Source: Singulisphaera sp. GP187
GTDB lineage: Bacteria; Planctomycetota; Planctomycetia; Gemmatales; Gemmataceae
NCBI GenBank assembly: GCA_945861245.1
Contig: CAMAUE010000037.1
Location: 1 to 38,695, forward strand
Length of the DNA: 38,695 bases
Reading direction: 5' to 3'
The notes under the pieces: model-generated
The model's input: the letters and a program-made list of their open reading frames with translations, nothing else
What the model was told of the DNA's origin: nothing
Database searches by the model: none
Made by a program: the position numbers and the translations under genes
In this document: one piece after another, positions 15,992 through 23,489 of the stretch
Layout: each line of letters opens with the position of its first letter
Position numbering within the stretch: position 1 is the stretch's first letter

Positions 15992-18082
15992 TTGAAGAAC
16001 CATCCGCCAACGAGTAACGCTGCTGCCGAGAATGGTCGTGACCTCGCCAGAAACCTGAAGCATATCGGGCGGGGCGAAGCTGCGTTTCCGGTGTTGCATC
16101 GCGAACCCGTGCGCTTAGTGCCGTTGGATGCAAACACGTTGACGATCGGCAGCGGCACGGATGCGGACCTGGTTTTGCACGACGCTACCGTTGGCAGCCA
16201 ACACGCACGCATTGAGTCGGACCAGGGGCAGTATTTTTTGCGTGACCTCCACTCCGAATCGGGCACGTTCGTCAATGGCCGGGCGGTGACGCGCGAAATG
16301 CTGACGGTGGGCAACCTTATCCATATCGGCTCATACCTGTTCCTTTTCAAAGGCACGCATCTCGTATGGATCAAGCAATCGTCCGCGCCAACGCTCGCTT
16401 GCTTGAATCTCTGCCAAAAAGCAAACGACATCGTGCTGCTCGACGATGTCACGCTCTTCTTCCAACCCGGTGAGTTCATCGGTTTGCTCGGCCCCAGCGG
16501 CGCCGGCAAGACGACGCTACTCAACGCCCTGCACGGATTTCACCCCGCGCAATCGGGCAAAGTCTATCTCGACGGCGAACCGCTCTACGAAAAATACGAC
16601 CGCCTTAGCCATCAGCTCGGCTTCGTGCCCCAGACCGACCTCGTACATCCCGAACTCAACGCCAGGCAGGCGCTCGACTTCGTTTGCAAACTTCGCCTGC
16701 CGAAGCTGTCGGCCATGGAACGCTTTCGTCTCGTTGAGGAAACGTTGAGCGTCATCGATCTGCAAGAGCGCGCGGACCTGACGATCGCGTTGCTCTCCGG
16801 CGGGCAGCGCAAGCGTGTCGCCGTCGGCGTGGAGTTGCTGTGCAAGCCGGGCGTTCTATTTCTCGACGAGCCGACCTCAGGGCTTGATCCTGGCACCGAA
16901 GCAAAGCTGATGGTCAAGCTCAAACAGCTTGCCGAGTTGGGCAAGACGGTCATCTGCACGACGCACATCATGGAAAATGTCGATCTGTTCGACAAGATTG
17001 CCGTGCTCGTGCCCGGCGGCAAGCTGGCGTTCTTCGGCACGCCCGCCGAGGCGCGGACCTTTTTCGATGTCGAGCATCCGATCGATCTCTACGATCGGCT
17101 CGAAGACAAAACGCCGGCGGATTGGCAGCAGCTTTATCGCAAAACGGAAGCCGCCCAGGCCGTCAAAGCCCAAGCCGCCAAGGAACGGCTGCCGAAACCG
17201 CTGAAGGAACAGATGCCGACCAAGCCGCCCGAACCGGCCACCGTGTTGGGCCAATGGGCGGTCCTGTCGCAGCGATTCGCGCAGATCCTGTTTTCCGACG
17301 CCCAGAACCTCGCCATCGCGCTTGTGCAGGCCGTGGTCATGAGCCACTTGATCTGCCTGGTGATGGGCGACATGCCGGCCATTTCGTTTCTGCTCGTCAT
17401 CTCCTCACTCTGGTTTGGCTGTAGCAGCTCCGCTCAACAACTGGTGCGCGAACGCTCGATCTATCGCCGCGAACGCATGGTCAACCTGCGGCTCGATTCG
17501 TACCTTTTCAGCAAATTTTGGCTGCTGGCGATCATCGGCGCCGTGCAATGTACGCTGATGCTCGCCATGGTACGGATGTGGAAGGATGAAATCGATTGGC
17601 CGATCATGCTGCCGGTGATGATCCTGGCGTCGTGGAACGGCATCGCCATGGGCCTGATCATCTCCGCGCTCGCCAGCACCGCCGACAAGGCGACGGCGAT
17701 CGTACCGATGATCCTGTTGCCCCAAATCATTCTCGCTGGCGTGCTGACGCCATTGGGCAACATGAGCCCGGCGATGTCGATCGGGTCGAAGGTCGTCGTC
17801 GCGCGCTGGGCCAATCAGGCGATGGAAGTGAGCCTGATGGAAGGCAAGACCATTAACGCCGACTTCCTCCACGACGAGGCGAATCTTCGGCCCTTGTGGA
17901 ATCTGTATCCCGAATTCAACCTGTGGAAAGACGATGGCCGTCGCGATTTCCTTCGCAAATACAACGATACGGTCGTGCGTCGGCAAAGCTGGCTGACCGG
18001 GGCATTCACGGCTTTGGTCGGATTCCTGATTGCTCAGATGATCGCTGCCGCGGTTGTGCTTCGTAAACAGGATGTGTTCTGA
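15992..18082 (+). CDS. FHA-domain ABC transporter, ABCG-like half transporter
   Basis: The product has 696 residues from a TTG at 15992, with CGGAG eight bases upstream. Three parts are visible. An FHA domain (about 45-120: IGSGTDADLVLHD, SQHARI, DLHSESGTFVNGR) normally binds phosphothreonine proteins. An ABC ATPase follows (about 135-360): Walker A GPSGAGKT (167-174), signature LSGGQ (268-272) and Walker B GVLFLDEP (287-294), then SGLD. The last part is an ABC-2 type membrane domain (about 430-690) with six likely helices. The order ATPase then membrane domain is that of ABCG proteins. The substrate is unknown. The FHA domain suggests control by a Ser/Thr kinase, which planctomycetes have in large numbers. 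The coiled-coil gene downstream may belong with it. Confidence 0.92.
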   Translation: MKNHPPTSNAAAENGRDLARNLKHIGRGEAAFPVLHREPVRLVPLDANTLTIGSGTDADLVLHDATVGSQHARIESDQGQYFLRDLHSESGTFVNGRAVTREMLTVGNLIHIGSYLFLFKGTHLVWIKQSSAPTLACLNLCQKANDIVLLDDVTLFFQPGEFIGLLGPSGAGKTTLLNALHGFHPAQSGKVYLDGEPLYEKYDRLSHQLGFVPQTDLVHPELNARQALDFVCKLRLPKLSAMERFRLVEETLSVIDLQERADLTIALLSGGQRKRVAVGVELLCKPGVLFLDEPTSGLDPGTEAKLMVKLKQLAELGKTVICTTHIMENVDLFDKIAVLVPGGKLAFFGTPAEARTFFDVEHPIDLYDRLEDKTPADWQQLYRKTEAAQAVKAQAAKERLPKPLKEQMPTKPPEPATVLGQWAVLSQRFAQILFSDAQNLAIALVQAVVMSHLICLVMGDMPAISFLLVISSLWFGCSSSAQQLVRERSIYRRERMVNLRLDSYLFSKFWLLAIIGAVQCTLMLAMVRMWKDEIDWPIMLPVMILASWNGIAMGLIISALASTADKATAIVPMILLPQIILAGVLTPLGNMSPAMSIGSKVVVARWANQAMEVSLMEGKTINADFLHDEANLRPLWNLYPEFNLWKDDGRRDFLRKYNDTVVRRQSWLTGAFTALVGFLIAQMIAAAVVLRKQDVF

Positions 18083-18085
18083 TTG

Positions 18086-18167
18086 CACGACACACCAACG
18101 AGCCGGAAGCGTGAGCGATGGTGTATTTCTTCCGTCGCTCACGCTTCCGGCGCGTTGGTGTGTCGTG
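18086..18167. repeat. Long near-perfect inverted repeat after the FHA-ABC gene
   Basis: The arms CACGACACACCAACGAGCCG(GAAGCGTGAGCGA) match at 32 of 33 bases with a 16-bp loop (18119-18134). It starts three bases after the FHA-ABC stop codon and would form a very stable hairpin. No T-run follows. Confidence 0.9.
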
Positions 18168-18301
18168 CCACCCGCACCGTTTTTGCCATATTTTTCATCT
18201 TCGCCGATTTTGCGAGCTATATTCCATTTGATAGTCGAAGTGGAATGTCTCGGATCCATTCCACTCTTCCCCGACCCATTCGTCGAAACGGAGACAGAGC
18301 G

Positions 18302-19078
18302 ATGGCACCCGTCAAACTACTCGACGCGCCACGCGCGGATTCCGCGCATTTCAGCGACGACAGTCTGAACTTCGACGACTTTGACGCTGAGTTGCGCCGA
18401 TTGTCGGCGGCGAATGATGAACTTCTCAACGAATTCCAAACCAACGATCACGATGCCGATCCTATCACGGACGACGCAGCTCTTGGCGCGGACGCCGACG
18501 CCGACGAAATGGAAATGCTCCGCATGGAAAACGCGGAGCTTCGATTGCGCGTCCAAGAACTTGAGGCATTGTCGTCCGGGCAAGGCGAAGAGCTTTGGTT
18601 GGAACGCCAGCGCGAGTACGAGATGCTTCTCGAAGAAAAATCGGAAGTCATTCGCACACTCCACGCGACGATGCAAGAACTGCAGGAATCCGCCGGACCC
18701 AGCACGCCGACCACGCCAAATCCGACTGCCGGCGTTGGGCAAGCCGAGGAAATCCTACGACTCAAACGCGAGCTTGAAGAGCGCGGCCGGCAAATGGATC
18801 AAGACGAAAACGACATGATGCAGCAGATGCGCCAAATGGAGGTGCAGACGGCCAAGGAACGTGCTGAAATGGGACGCCAACGGCAGGAGTTGCAGCGCCT
18901 CAAGTCCGACCTCGATCGCGAAATCGAAACCAACAGCCGCGACCCGCAACTGCGTGAACGGTTGCAGGCGCTCGCCCGTCCGAAGTCCAACGCATTAATT
19001 CCGCAGGGCGGCGCAGGACAGGCCACACCACCTGCCGAGCAACAGAGCAGCGGCTTCCTCCGCCGCATTTTCGGATAG
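18302..19078 (+). CDS. Acidic coiled-coil protein of unknown function
   Basis: The product has 258 residues. The ATG at 18302 follows GGAGACAGAGCG, with GGAG about eight bases upstream. I do not recognise a family. The first 75 residues are acidic and probably disordered. Residues about 75-145 and 170-235 are long charged helices typical of coiled coils (EMEMLRMENAELRLRVQELEAL; RQMDQDENDMMQQMRQMEVQ). A Pro/Thr hinge (STPTTPNPT) separates them. The tail is Gly/Pro-rich and ends in FLRRIFG. There is no signal peptide or membrane helix, so it is probably cytoplasmic. It follows the FHA-ABC gene on the same strand, about 220 bp away across a hairpin; scaffolding for that system is a guess. Confidence 0.75.
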   Translation: MAPVKLLDAPRADSAHFSDDSLNFDDFDAELRRLSAANDELLNEFQTNDHDADPITDDAALGADADADEMEMLRMENAELRLRVQELEALSSGQGEELWLERQREYEMLLEEKSEVIRTLHATMQELQESAGPSTPTTPNPTAGVGQAEEILRLKRELEERGRQMDQDENDMMQQMRQMEVQTAKERAEMGRQRQELQRLKSDLDREIETNSRDPQLRERLQALARPKSNALIPQGGAGQATPPAEQQSSGFLRRIFG

Positions 19079-19083
19079 GCTGT

Positions 19084-19150
19084 GTTTAGCCGCTCGCCTT
19101 GGGCGAGCGCGGCCTTGCGGCTAGCGCTCGCCCAAGGCGAGCGGCTAAAC
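19084..19150. repeat. Intergenic inverted repeat, family A
   Basis: GTTTAGCCGCTCGCCTTGGG pairs with CCCAAGGCGAGCGGCTAAAC across about 28 bp. It lies between the coiled-coil gene and the dehydrogenase gene, both plus strand, and begins five bases after the first one's stop codon. Confidence 0.92.
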
Positions 19151-19207
19151 GCACTTCTCCGATTGCGCATCATCGATTTCGCAATCGCCGTTTCATATCA
19201 TTTCTCG

Positions 19208-20020
19208 ATGGAACTCTTCCGCGACAAAGCTATTCTCATCACGGGCGCATCCTCCGGTATCGGCAAAGAAACCGCGCTACGGCTGGCCTCATACGGTGCT
19301 CGCCTCGGTCTCGCCTCACGCAATCGTGATGCGCTGGAAGATGTCCGCGCCGCTATTGTAAAGATCGGCGGCCAAGCCGTGGTTCTGCCAACGGATGTCA
19401 CTGTAGCCGACCAGGTGCGCGACGCCGTCGATGGCACAGTCCAAGCCTTTGGCAAGCTCGACATACTCATTTCGTCAGCCGGTCTTTCAATGCGAGCCTA
19501 CTTCGAATGCTCGCAGCTAGATGCGATGGAACGCGTCATGCGTGTCAACTTTTTCGGTACGCTCTATGCCACGCATTTCGCGCTGCCTCACATAATAAAA
19601 ACCAAAGGCTCGATGGTGGGCCTTAGCAGTATGACGGGCCAACGCGGCATCCCGTCTTACTCCATCTACGGCGCCAGCAAATTCGCCGTCCAGGGCTTTT
19701 ACGACGCCCTGCGGCTCGAAGTCGCTCGCCATGGCGTCCATGTCGGCGTCCTCGCTCCGGCGTTCGTTGATACGCCATTGCGTGATAACGTACTTGGCCC
19801 CGACGGCAAACCGTGGGACGTGCAACCGCCGCCGCCTTTCCGAATTTGGCCCGTTGCGAAATGCGTTGACTACCTCGTCCACTTGATCGTGAAACGGAAG
19901 CGTAAAGCCTTACTACCCCGATTCACCGGACCATTGTTAGTAATCGACGAAATCACGGGCCGCTGGATCGGCGACCGAATCGTGAAGCGGAGATTCCCAC
20001 CGGAAGGGAATATGAAATAG
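19208..20020 (+). CDS. Short-chain dehydrogenase/reductase
   Basis: The product has 270 residues from the ATG at 19208, which places the cofactor motif TGASSGIG at residues 12-19 as usual for the classical SDR family. Asn114, Ser141, Tyr154 and Lys158 (YGASK) form the catalytic tetrad. The common NNAG motif reads SSAG here. The fold is a cytoplasmic NAD(P)-dependent Rossmann oxidoreductase. Arg38 and Arg40 after the second strand (ASRNRD) favour NADPH over NADH, by family rule. The C-terminal 70 residues (PPPFRIWPVAKCVDYLVHLI, KRKRKALLPRF) resemble membrane-associated SDRs that act on lipids, but the substrate is not determined. The gene converges on the M24-like gene across a family B repeat. 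Confidence 0.92.
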   Translation: MELFRDKAILITGASSGIGKETALRLASYGARLGLASRNRDALEDVRAAIVKIGGQAVVLPTDVTVADQVRDAVDGTVQAFGKLDILISSAGLSMRAYFECSQLDAMERVMRVNFFGTLYATHFALPHIIKTKGSMVGLSSMTGQRGIPSYSIYGASKFAVQGFYDALRLEVARHGVHVGVLAPAFVDTPLRDNVLGPDGKPWDVQPPPPFRIWPVAKCVDYLVHLIVKRKRKALLPRFTGPLLVIDEITGRWIGDRIVKRRFPPEGNMK

Positions 20021-20052
20021 GGGCGAATTGCGTTCAGGAAATCCGAAATAAT

Positions 20053-20117
20053 AATTGGCCGCTTGCGGCTTAGCGCTCGCGTGGCACCTTGCGAGCGCTA
20101 AGCCGCAAGCGGCAATT
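20053..20117. repeat. Intergenic inverted repeat, family B (convergent position)
   Basis: AATTGGCCGCTTGCGGCTTA(GCGCTCGC) pairs with GCGAGCGCTAAGCCGCAAGC(GGCAATT), with one unpaired base, across about 10 bp. It lies between two converging genes. Confidence 0.92.
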
Positions 20118-20135
20118 CAAAATTCTGTACGTATT

Positions 20136-21299
20136 CTACCGCATCAGCACATCGGGCCGCACGAATTCGGCGCCCTGAATGCGGATGCGTTTCAGCGGCC
20201 AATTTTCGGCGGCGGTGATGGCACGCGGGCCTTCATCCGAGATGAGGAAGGTATCGCAACTCACTGCGGCGCCAACCGCGACACACCAGGTTATTGCCCA
20301 TTTCGATTGCAGGACCTGTTCGTCTTCGAGGCAAAGGTTCAACTCCACCGGTGCGTGTCCCGTAAGATGCCCTTGTGGCGCCAGGTAAAATTCGTGCTCC
20401 ACTCCCGTTAGCTGATAGATGCGCTGCCCCGCGAGCAGCACCTGGCGAGGCACGGAATCTGGCCAGCTGCACGCCACGTAGGTCGCGCTAATTTTACATG
20501 CCGCATCATGATCGCGGCGAAAATGCGCGTCCGGCGGACCGAAAGAGATCGAGCGGCTCGCCCGCGCACACAGGCCGTACTTCTTCGCCGCGACGGTTAT
20601 TACACAATTCTTCGTAATCGGCGTACTCGTGAATGACGCCTGACGGTACATGCGCCCGCGACTTTCCCCGGTTACCGAAATCAACAGCGGTTGCACGCCC
20701 CGGTGCAGCAATCGATGTGACAGTTGGCCGGCAACTTCGCGTTCCGTCTCGCCGACACTAAGCGTGCGGCCTGTCGCTTCAAGAGCGTGGCTCAGTGTCT
20801 GACCAAGTTTTCGGTAGCACGCGATCTCGTAATCGGTGAGCGTTCTGCGAAGCACGTCGATTCGCGGCCCGAGCTGTTTGCACGTGCCAAACGGTATATC
20901 GACGGCGACATTGCGGCTCTGCACGATATCACCAAGCAGCGCCTCACGCGATTGATGCCAGGGCCATTCTTTGAGTTGAAAGCCCAGTCCGTCGATTTCC
21001 TCATCGAAGATACGCTGCGAATCGGTATTGGCGCAGATTAACCACCGCGCCTCGGCGGTAAGGAAAAGTGCAGGATGCGTATTGGCATCGAGAAAGCCAC
21101 GTGACGCTCCGCCCGCAGTCAGCCAGGCGAAGTTATCGGGCGAAAGAACCAGCAGTCCATCACACCCGGCCGATTGCAGCAGTTCGGCGATGCGAGTTTG
21201 TTTCCACTCGATATCAGCGCGGCGGTCCATTGTGGTCGGAAGTTTTATATCCGCCACGCTCGCCGGCGCTACGACTCGGGTTTCTTCCGTCACGCTCAT
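20136..21299 (-). CDS. M24-peptidase-fold protein lacking the metal ligands
   Basis: The product has 387 residues. The N-terminal half (RIAELLQSAGCDGLLVLSPDNFAWLTAGGASRG...LFLTAEARWLICANTDSQRI) matches the creatinase-type N-terminal domain of Xaa-Pro aminopeptidases. The C-terminal half follows the M24 pita-bread pattern (YRKLGQTLSHALEATGRTLSVGETEREVAGQL). In active enzymes two aspartates bind metal in a motif like VDLGA...GYCSDLTR. Here the segment reads ITVAAKKYGLCARASRSISFG and both are missing. A His is kept (GHLTGH), but the two glutamate positions also appear lost. The protein is probably a non-peptidase binding protein or a decayed enzyme. The frame is intact, which argues for retained function. 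There is no signal peptide. Confidence 0.8.
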   Translation of the reverse strand: MSVTEETRVVAPASVADIKLPTTMDRRADIEWKQTRIAELLQSAGCDGLLVLSPDNFAWLTAGGASRGFLDANTHPALFLTAEARWLICANTDSQRIFDEEIDGLGFQLKEWPWHQSREALLGDIVQSRNVAVDIPFGTCKQLGPRIDVLRRTLTDYEIACYRKLGQTLSHALEATGRTLSVGETEREVAGQLSHRLLHRGVQPLLISVTGESRGRMYRQASFTSTPITKNCVITVAAKKYGLCARASRSISFGPPDAHFRRDHDAACKISATYVACSWPDSVPRQVLLAGQRIYQLTGVEHEFYLAPQGHLTGHAPVELNLCLEDEQVLQSKWAITWCVAVGAAVSCDTFLISDEGPRAITAAENWPLKRIRIQGAEFVRPDVLMR

Positions 21300-21804
21300 C
21301 GGACATTGCCCCTAGTGAACTGAACAACTCACCACGGAGAACACAGAGATAATTCAACAAGGAATCCTTGTAACAACCGTAAGCGACAACTCTGTTCTGT
21401 CTGAAATGATGATGCGATAGCCTTACCTGATTTCGCATCCTCCTCCGCTTCGCATTTCTCCGTGTCACCTACCTCCAAAATCTTTGCGAGCCGCGCAGAT
21501 TTCACTGTGCGAAAATTCAGGATGCGAATCACGAAAGCCCGAAAGTACGAATTAGAAACCCAACCCAAGCGATTTTTCCAACCGGACACCGCACTACCGG
21601 AAAATGCAAGGACGATAAGGAAGGCACGAAAGCAAGAATTGAATCAGCCCCTTTTTCCTGCCTTCCTGCTTTCCTTATCGAGAATTGCTTTGGCTTGTGA
21701 CTCGTCGTGAATGACTATGTCTTCCTTTCGTGTTTTCGTGTTTTCGTGATTCTGTATTTGTTGCGGCTTGTCCGCGCCGTGTACTCTGTGGTGAGTTTTT
21801 CTAG
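21300..21804. other. 505-bp intergenic stretch rich in nested repeats, no gene
   Basis: No reading frame here has a ribosome site or protein-like composition. Outer elements CTCACCACGGAGAACACAGAG (from 21331) and CTCTGTGGTGAG (to about 21797) are inverted copies. Inside, ATAAGGAAGGCA (21615-21626) pairs with TGCTTTCCTTAT (21667-21678), 11 of 12 bases. Short TTCGTG units are repeated near 21727-21749. The stretch looks like an accumulation of small repeat elements. Confidence 0.6.
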
Positions 21805-22320
21805 CTAACGCAGCCATGGCGGTGGGTAGGCGCCGTGGACATAACGTTGCGCCATCTCGATGTAATGGGCGCAGATCGTACGGGTCCGTTCAAGCTCCTC
21901 CGCAGTGATCGTTCGCACCACTTTGCCCGGCACGCCCATGACGACCGAGCGCGGCGGGATGCGTCGGCCTTCGGTGACAAGTGTGCCGGCGGCGATCAGG
22001 CATTCCTCGCCGATCTCGCAGCCCGATAGCAGCGTCGCCCCCATGCCGATCAGCGTGTCGCGGCCGATCGACGTGCCGTGCAGGATCGCGCCATGCCCCA
22101 CGACGACGCCCTCGCCGATCGTCAGCGCTGCATCGGAGTCCGTATGAACAATGCTGCCGTCTTGAAGATTGACGCGTGGGCCAATCGTGATCGTCGCCAA
22201 GTCGCCACGCACGATCGTGCCGAACCAGACATTGACGCCTGGACCGAGCACGACATTGCCTGTGACCACGGCGGTGCTGGCGACATAGTAATCCTTGATG
22301 GCGTGCATCGTTGGTGTCAT
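21805..22320 (-). CDS. Gamma-carbonic-anhydrase-family hexapeptide-repeat protein
   Basis: The product has 171 residues from the ATG at 22320, which has GGAGG ten bases upstream; longer in-frame starts are not supported. The chain is a left-handed beta helix of hexapeptide repeats (about 15-125: VVTGNVVLGPGVNVWFG, ITIGPRVNLQDGSIVHT, LTIGEGVVVGHGAILHG). His59, His76 and His81 match the three zinc or iron ligands of gamma carbonic anhydrases, with the conserved five-residue spacing between the last two. RGD at 38-40 is also conserved. The C-terminal helix (AEELERTRTICAHYIEMAQRYV) fits the trimer. Many relatives have no measured carbonic anhydrase activity, so the metal site is more certain than the reaction. 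It diverges from the arginase-fold gene. Confidence 0.9.
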   Translation of the reverse strand: MTPTMHAIKDYYVASTAVVTGNVVLGPGVNVWFGTIVRGDLATITIGPRVNLQDGSIVHTDSDAALTIGEGVVVGHGAILHGTSIGRDTLIGMGATLLSGCEIGEECLIAAGTLVTEGRRIPPRSVVMGVPGKVVRTITAEELERTRTICAHYIEMAQRYVHGAYPPPWLR

Positions 22321-22571
22321 CGGATCGTGGCCTCCGGTTTCGTTTAACCATGTCTCCCGCTCGTACGCGGCTAATTTACCCAGCGCAGTATATGATACAC
22401 CGCAGCGGACGTTTGTTGGAATTCGACTTGCGGCGTGGATCCGGGCATTTTGCGAAATATCAGGCGAATGTTGGGCCTTTTCTGAAAGTTGTGGACGTAT
22501 CGATAATTTCAATTTGCCTGATCGCACGCGGTTTTCGTTATTACCTTTTCGTTTCACTTCAGGTGGTTGGT

Positions 22572-23402
22572 GTGATTACACGGGCGATTTGCTTTCCTTT
22601 CGACCTGTTCGGCAATCCCGGCGCCAAGGCTGGCGCGGAGCTGCTGGGCGATGCCATCAAGGAACTTTTGGCCGACAACAGGCGTGAAACTGTCCCGACG
22701 CGGGCACGCGCCTACGCCAACAAAGTGCGCGTTGGCGAGCATGGTTTCACGACGCTTGACGACTATCGTGATTGGCGTGCTGCTGGTCGGACATTGATTC
22801 GCAAGAGTCTTGACGCAGGCGAGGTTCTTTTCTGGATCGCGGGCAACCACCTTGGCGCTTTGCCGCTCTACGATGAACTTGCCGGTACACGCGACGATAC
22901 GATCATCGTCCAACTCGACGCACACCTCGATATCTACAATCTCTCCGATTGCACCACCGATCTGTCACATGGGAACTTCTTGCTTCACGCCGAAAATCCG
23001 ATCCCGCGCGTTGTCAACGTCGGCCATCGCGAGTTGCTGCTGCGACCTGACCACATTGCGAAATATTACGACGCGACAATCTCCGCGGTCGAATTCAACC
23101 GCGACGAATCGGCAGCACTGACGCGCCTAAGCGATCTTTGCTCGTCGGCAGAGCGTGTGTTTCTCGATCTCGATTGCGACTTCTTCGACCCGGCGTATTT
23201 CCCGGCGACGGCCCAAGGGCGTCCGTTCGGCCTGGCGCCGCTCGTCATCCCGAAGTTGCTCGCCGCGATTGGAATGCAGCGCTTGGCCGGTTTCGCAATC
23301 TCAGAGTTCGATCCCGCGCGCGAAGCCGGCGACCGCTGTCTGGAGACCCTAATGTGGCTCATCGAATGGGTGTTGCTGGCGAAGTATGAAAAAACGGTTT
23401 AG
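22572..23402 (+). CDS. Arginase/ureohydrolase-fold metalloenzyme, substrate unknown
   Basis: The product has 276 residues from a GTG at 22572, with AGGTGG (22561-22566) upstream. Other start codons further upstream lack such a site and would add unconserved sequence. The manganese ligands of the arginase superfamily are all visible: His93 (GNHLG, in place of GGDHS), Asp116/His118/Asp120 (LDAHLD), and Asp201/Asp203 (LDLDCDFFDP). Glu245 in ISEFDPARE also fits. The protein is shorter than a typical arginase (about 300) and the GNH variant and LSHGNFLLHA segment recall the UPF0489/peptide-arginase branch. It may act on arginine in another molecule, an agmatine-like compound, or something else. 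The stop codon TAG lies inside a family A repeat, so the last residues (KTV) are repeat-encoded. Confidence 0.8.
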   Translation: MITRAICFPFDLFGNPGAKAGAELLGDAIKELLADNRRETVPTRARAYANKVRVGEHGFTTLDDYRDWRAAGRTLIRKSLDAGEVLFWIAGNHLGALPLYDELAGTRDDTIIVQLDAHLDIYNLSDCTTDLSHGNFLLHAENPIPRVVNVGHRELLLRPDHIAKYYDATISAVEFNRDESAALTRLSDLCSSAERVFLDLDCDFFDPAYFPATAQGRPFGLAPLVIPKLLAAIGMQRLAGFAISEFDPAREAGDRCLETLMWLIEWVLLAKYEKTV

Positions 23403-23488
23403 CCACTCGCCTCTGGCGAGCGCGGGCTTGGCGGACTGCACCGATTGAAAATCGGGGCATCCGCGCTTGCCCAAGGTGAGCGGTAAAC
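23397..23488. repeat. Intergenic inverted repeat, family A, partly degenerate
   Basis: GTTTAGCCACTCGCCTCTGG and the partner ...CAAGGTGAGCGGTAAAC carry several mismatches, so this is the most worn copy. It supplies the stop codon of the arginase-fold gene and ends one base before the stop of the convergent DUF1553 gene. Confidence 0.8.
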
Positions 23489-23489
23489 A

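Noticed and set aside
18083..18301. N-terminal extension of the coiled-coil protein
   Set aside because: It would translate through the long hairpin at 18086-18167; the ATG at 18302 has a good ribosome site.
22311..22571. Longer start for the arginase-fold gene
   Set aside because: The added residues are not family-like and the region overlaps the divergent gene's promoter space; the GTG at 22572 has AGGTGG upstream.
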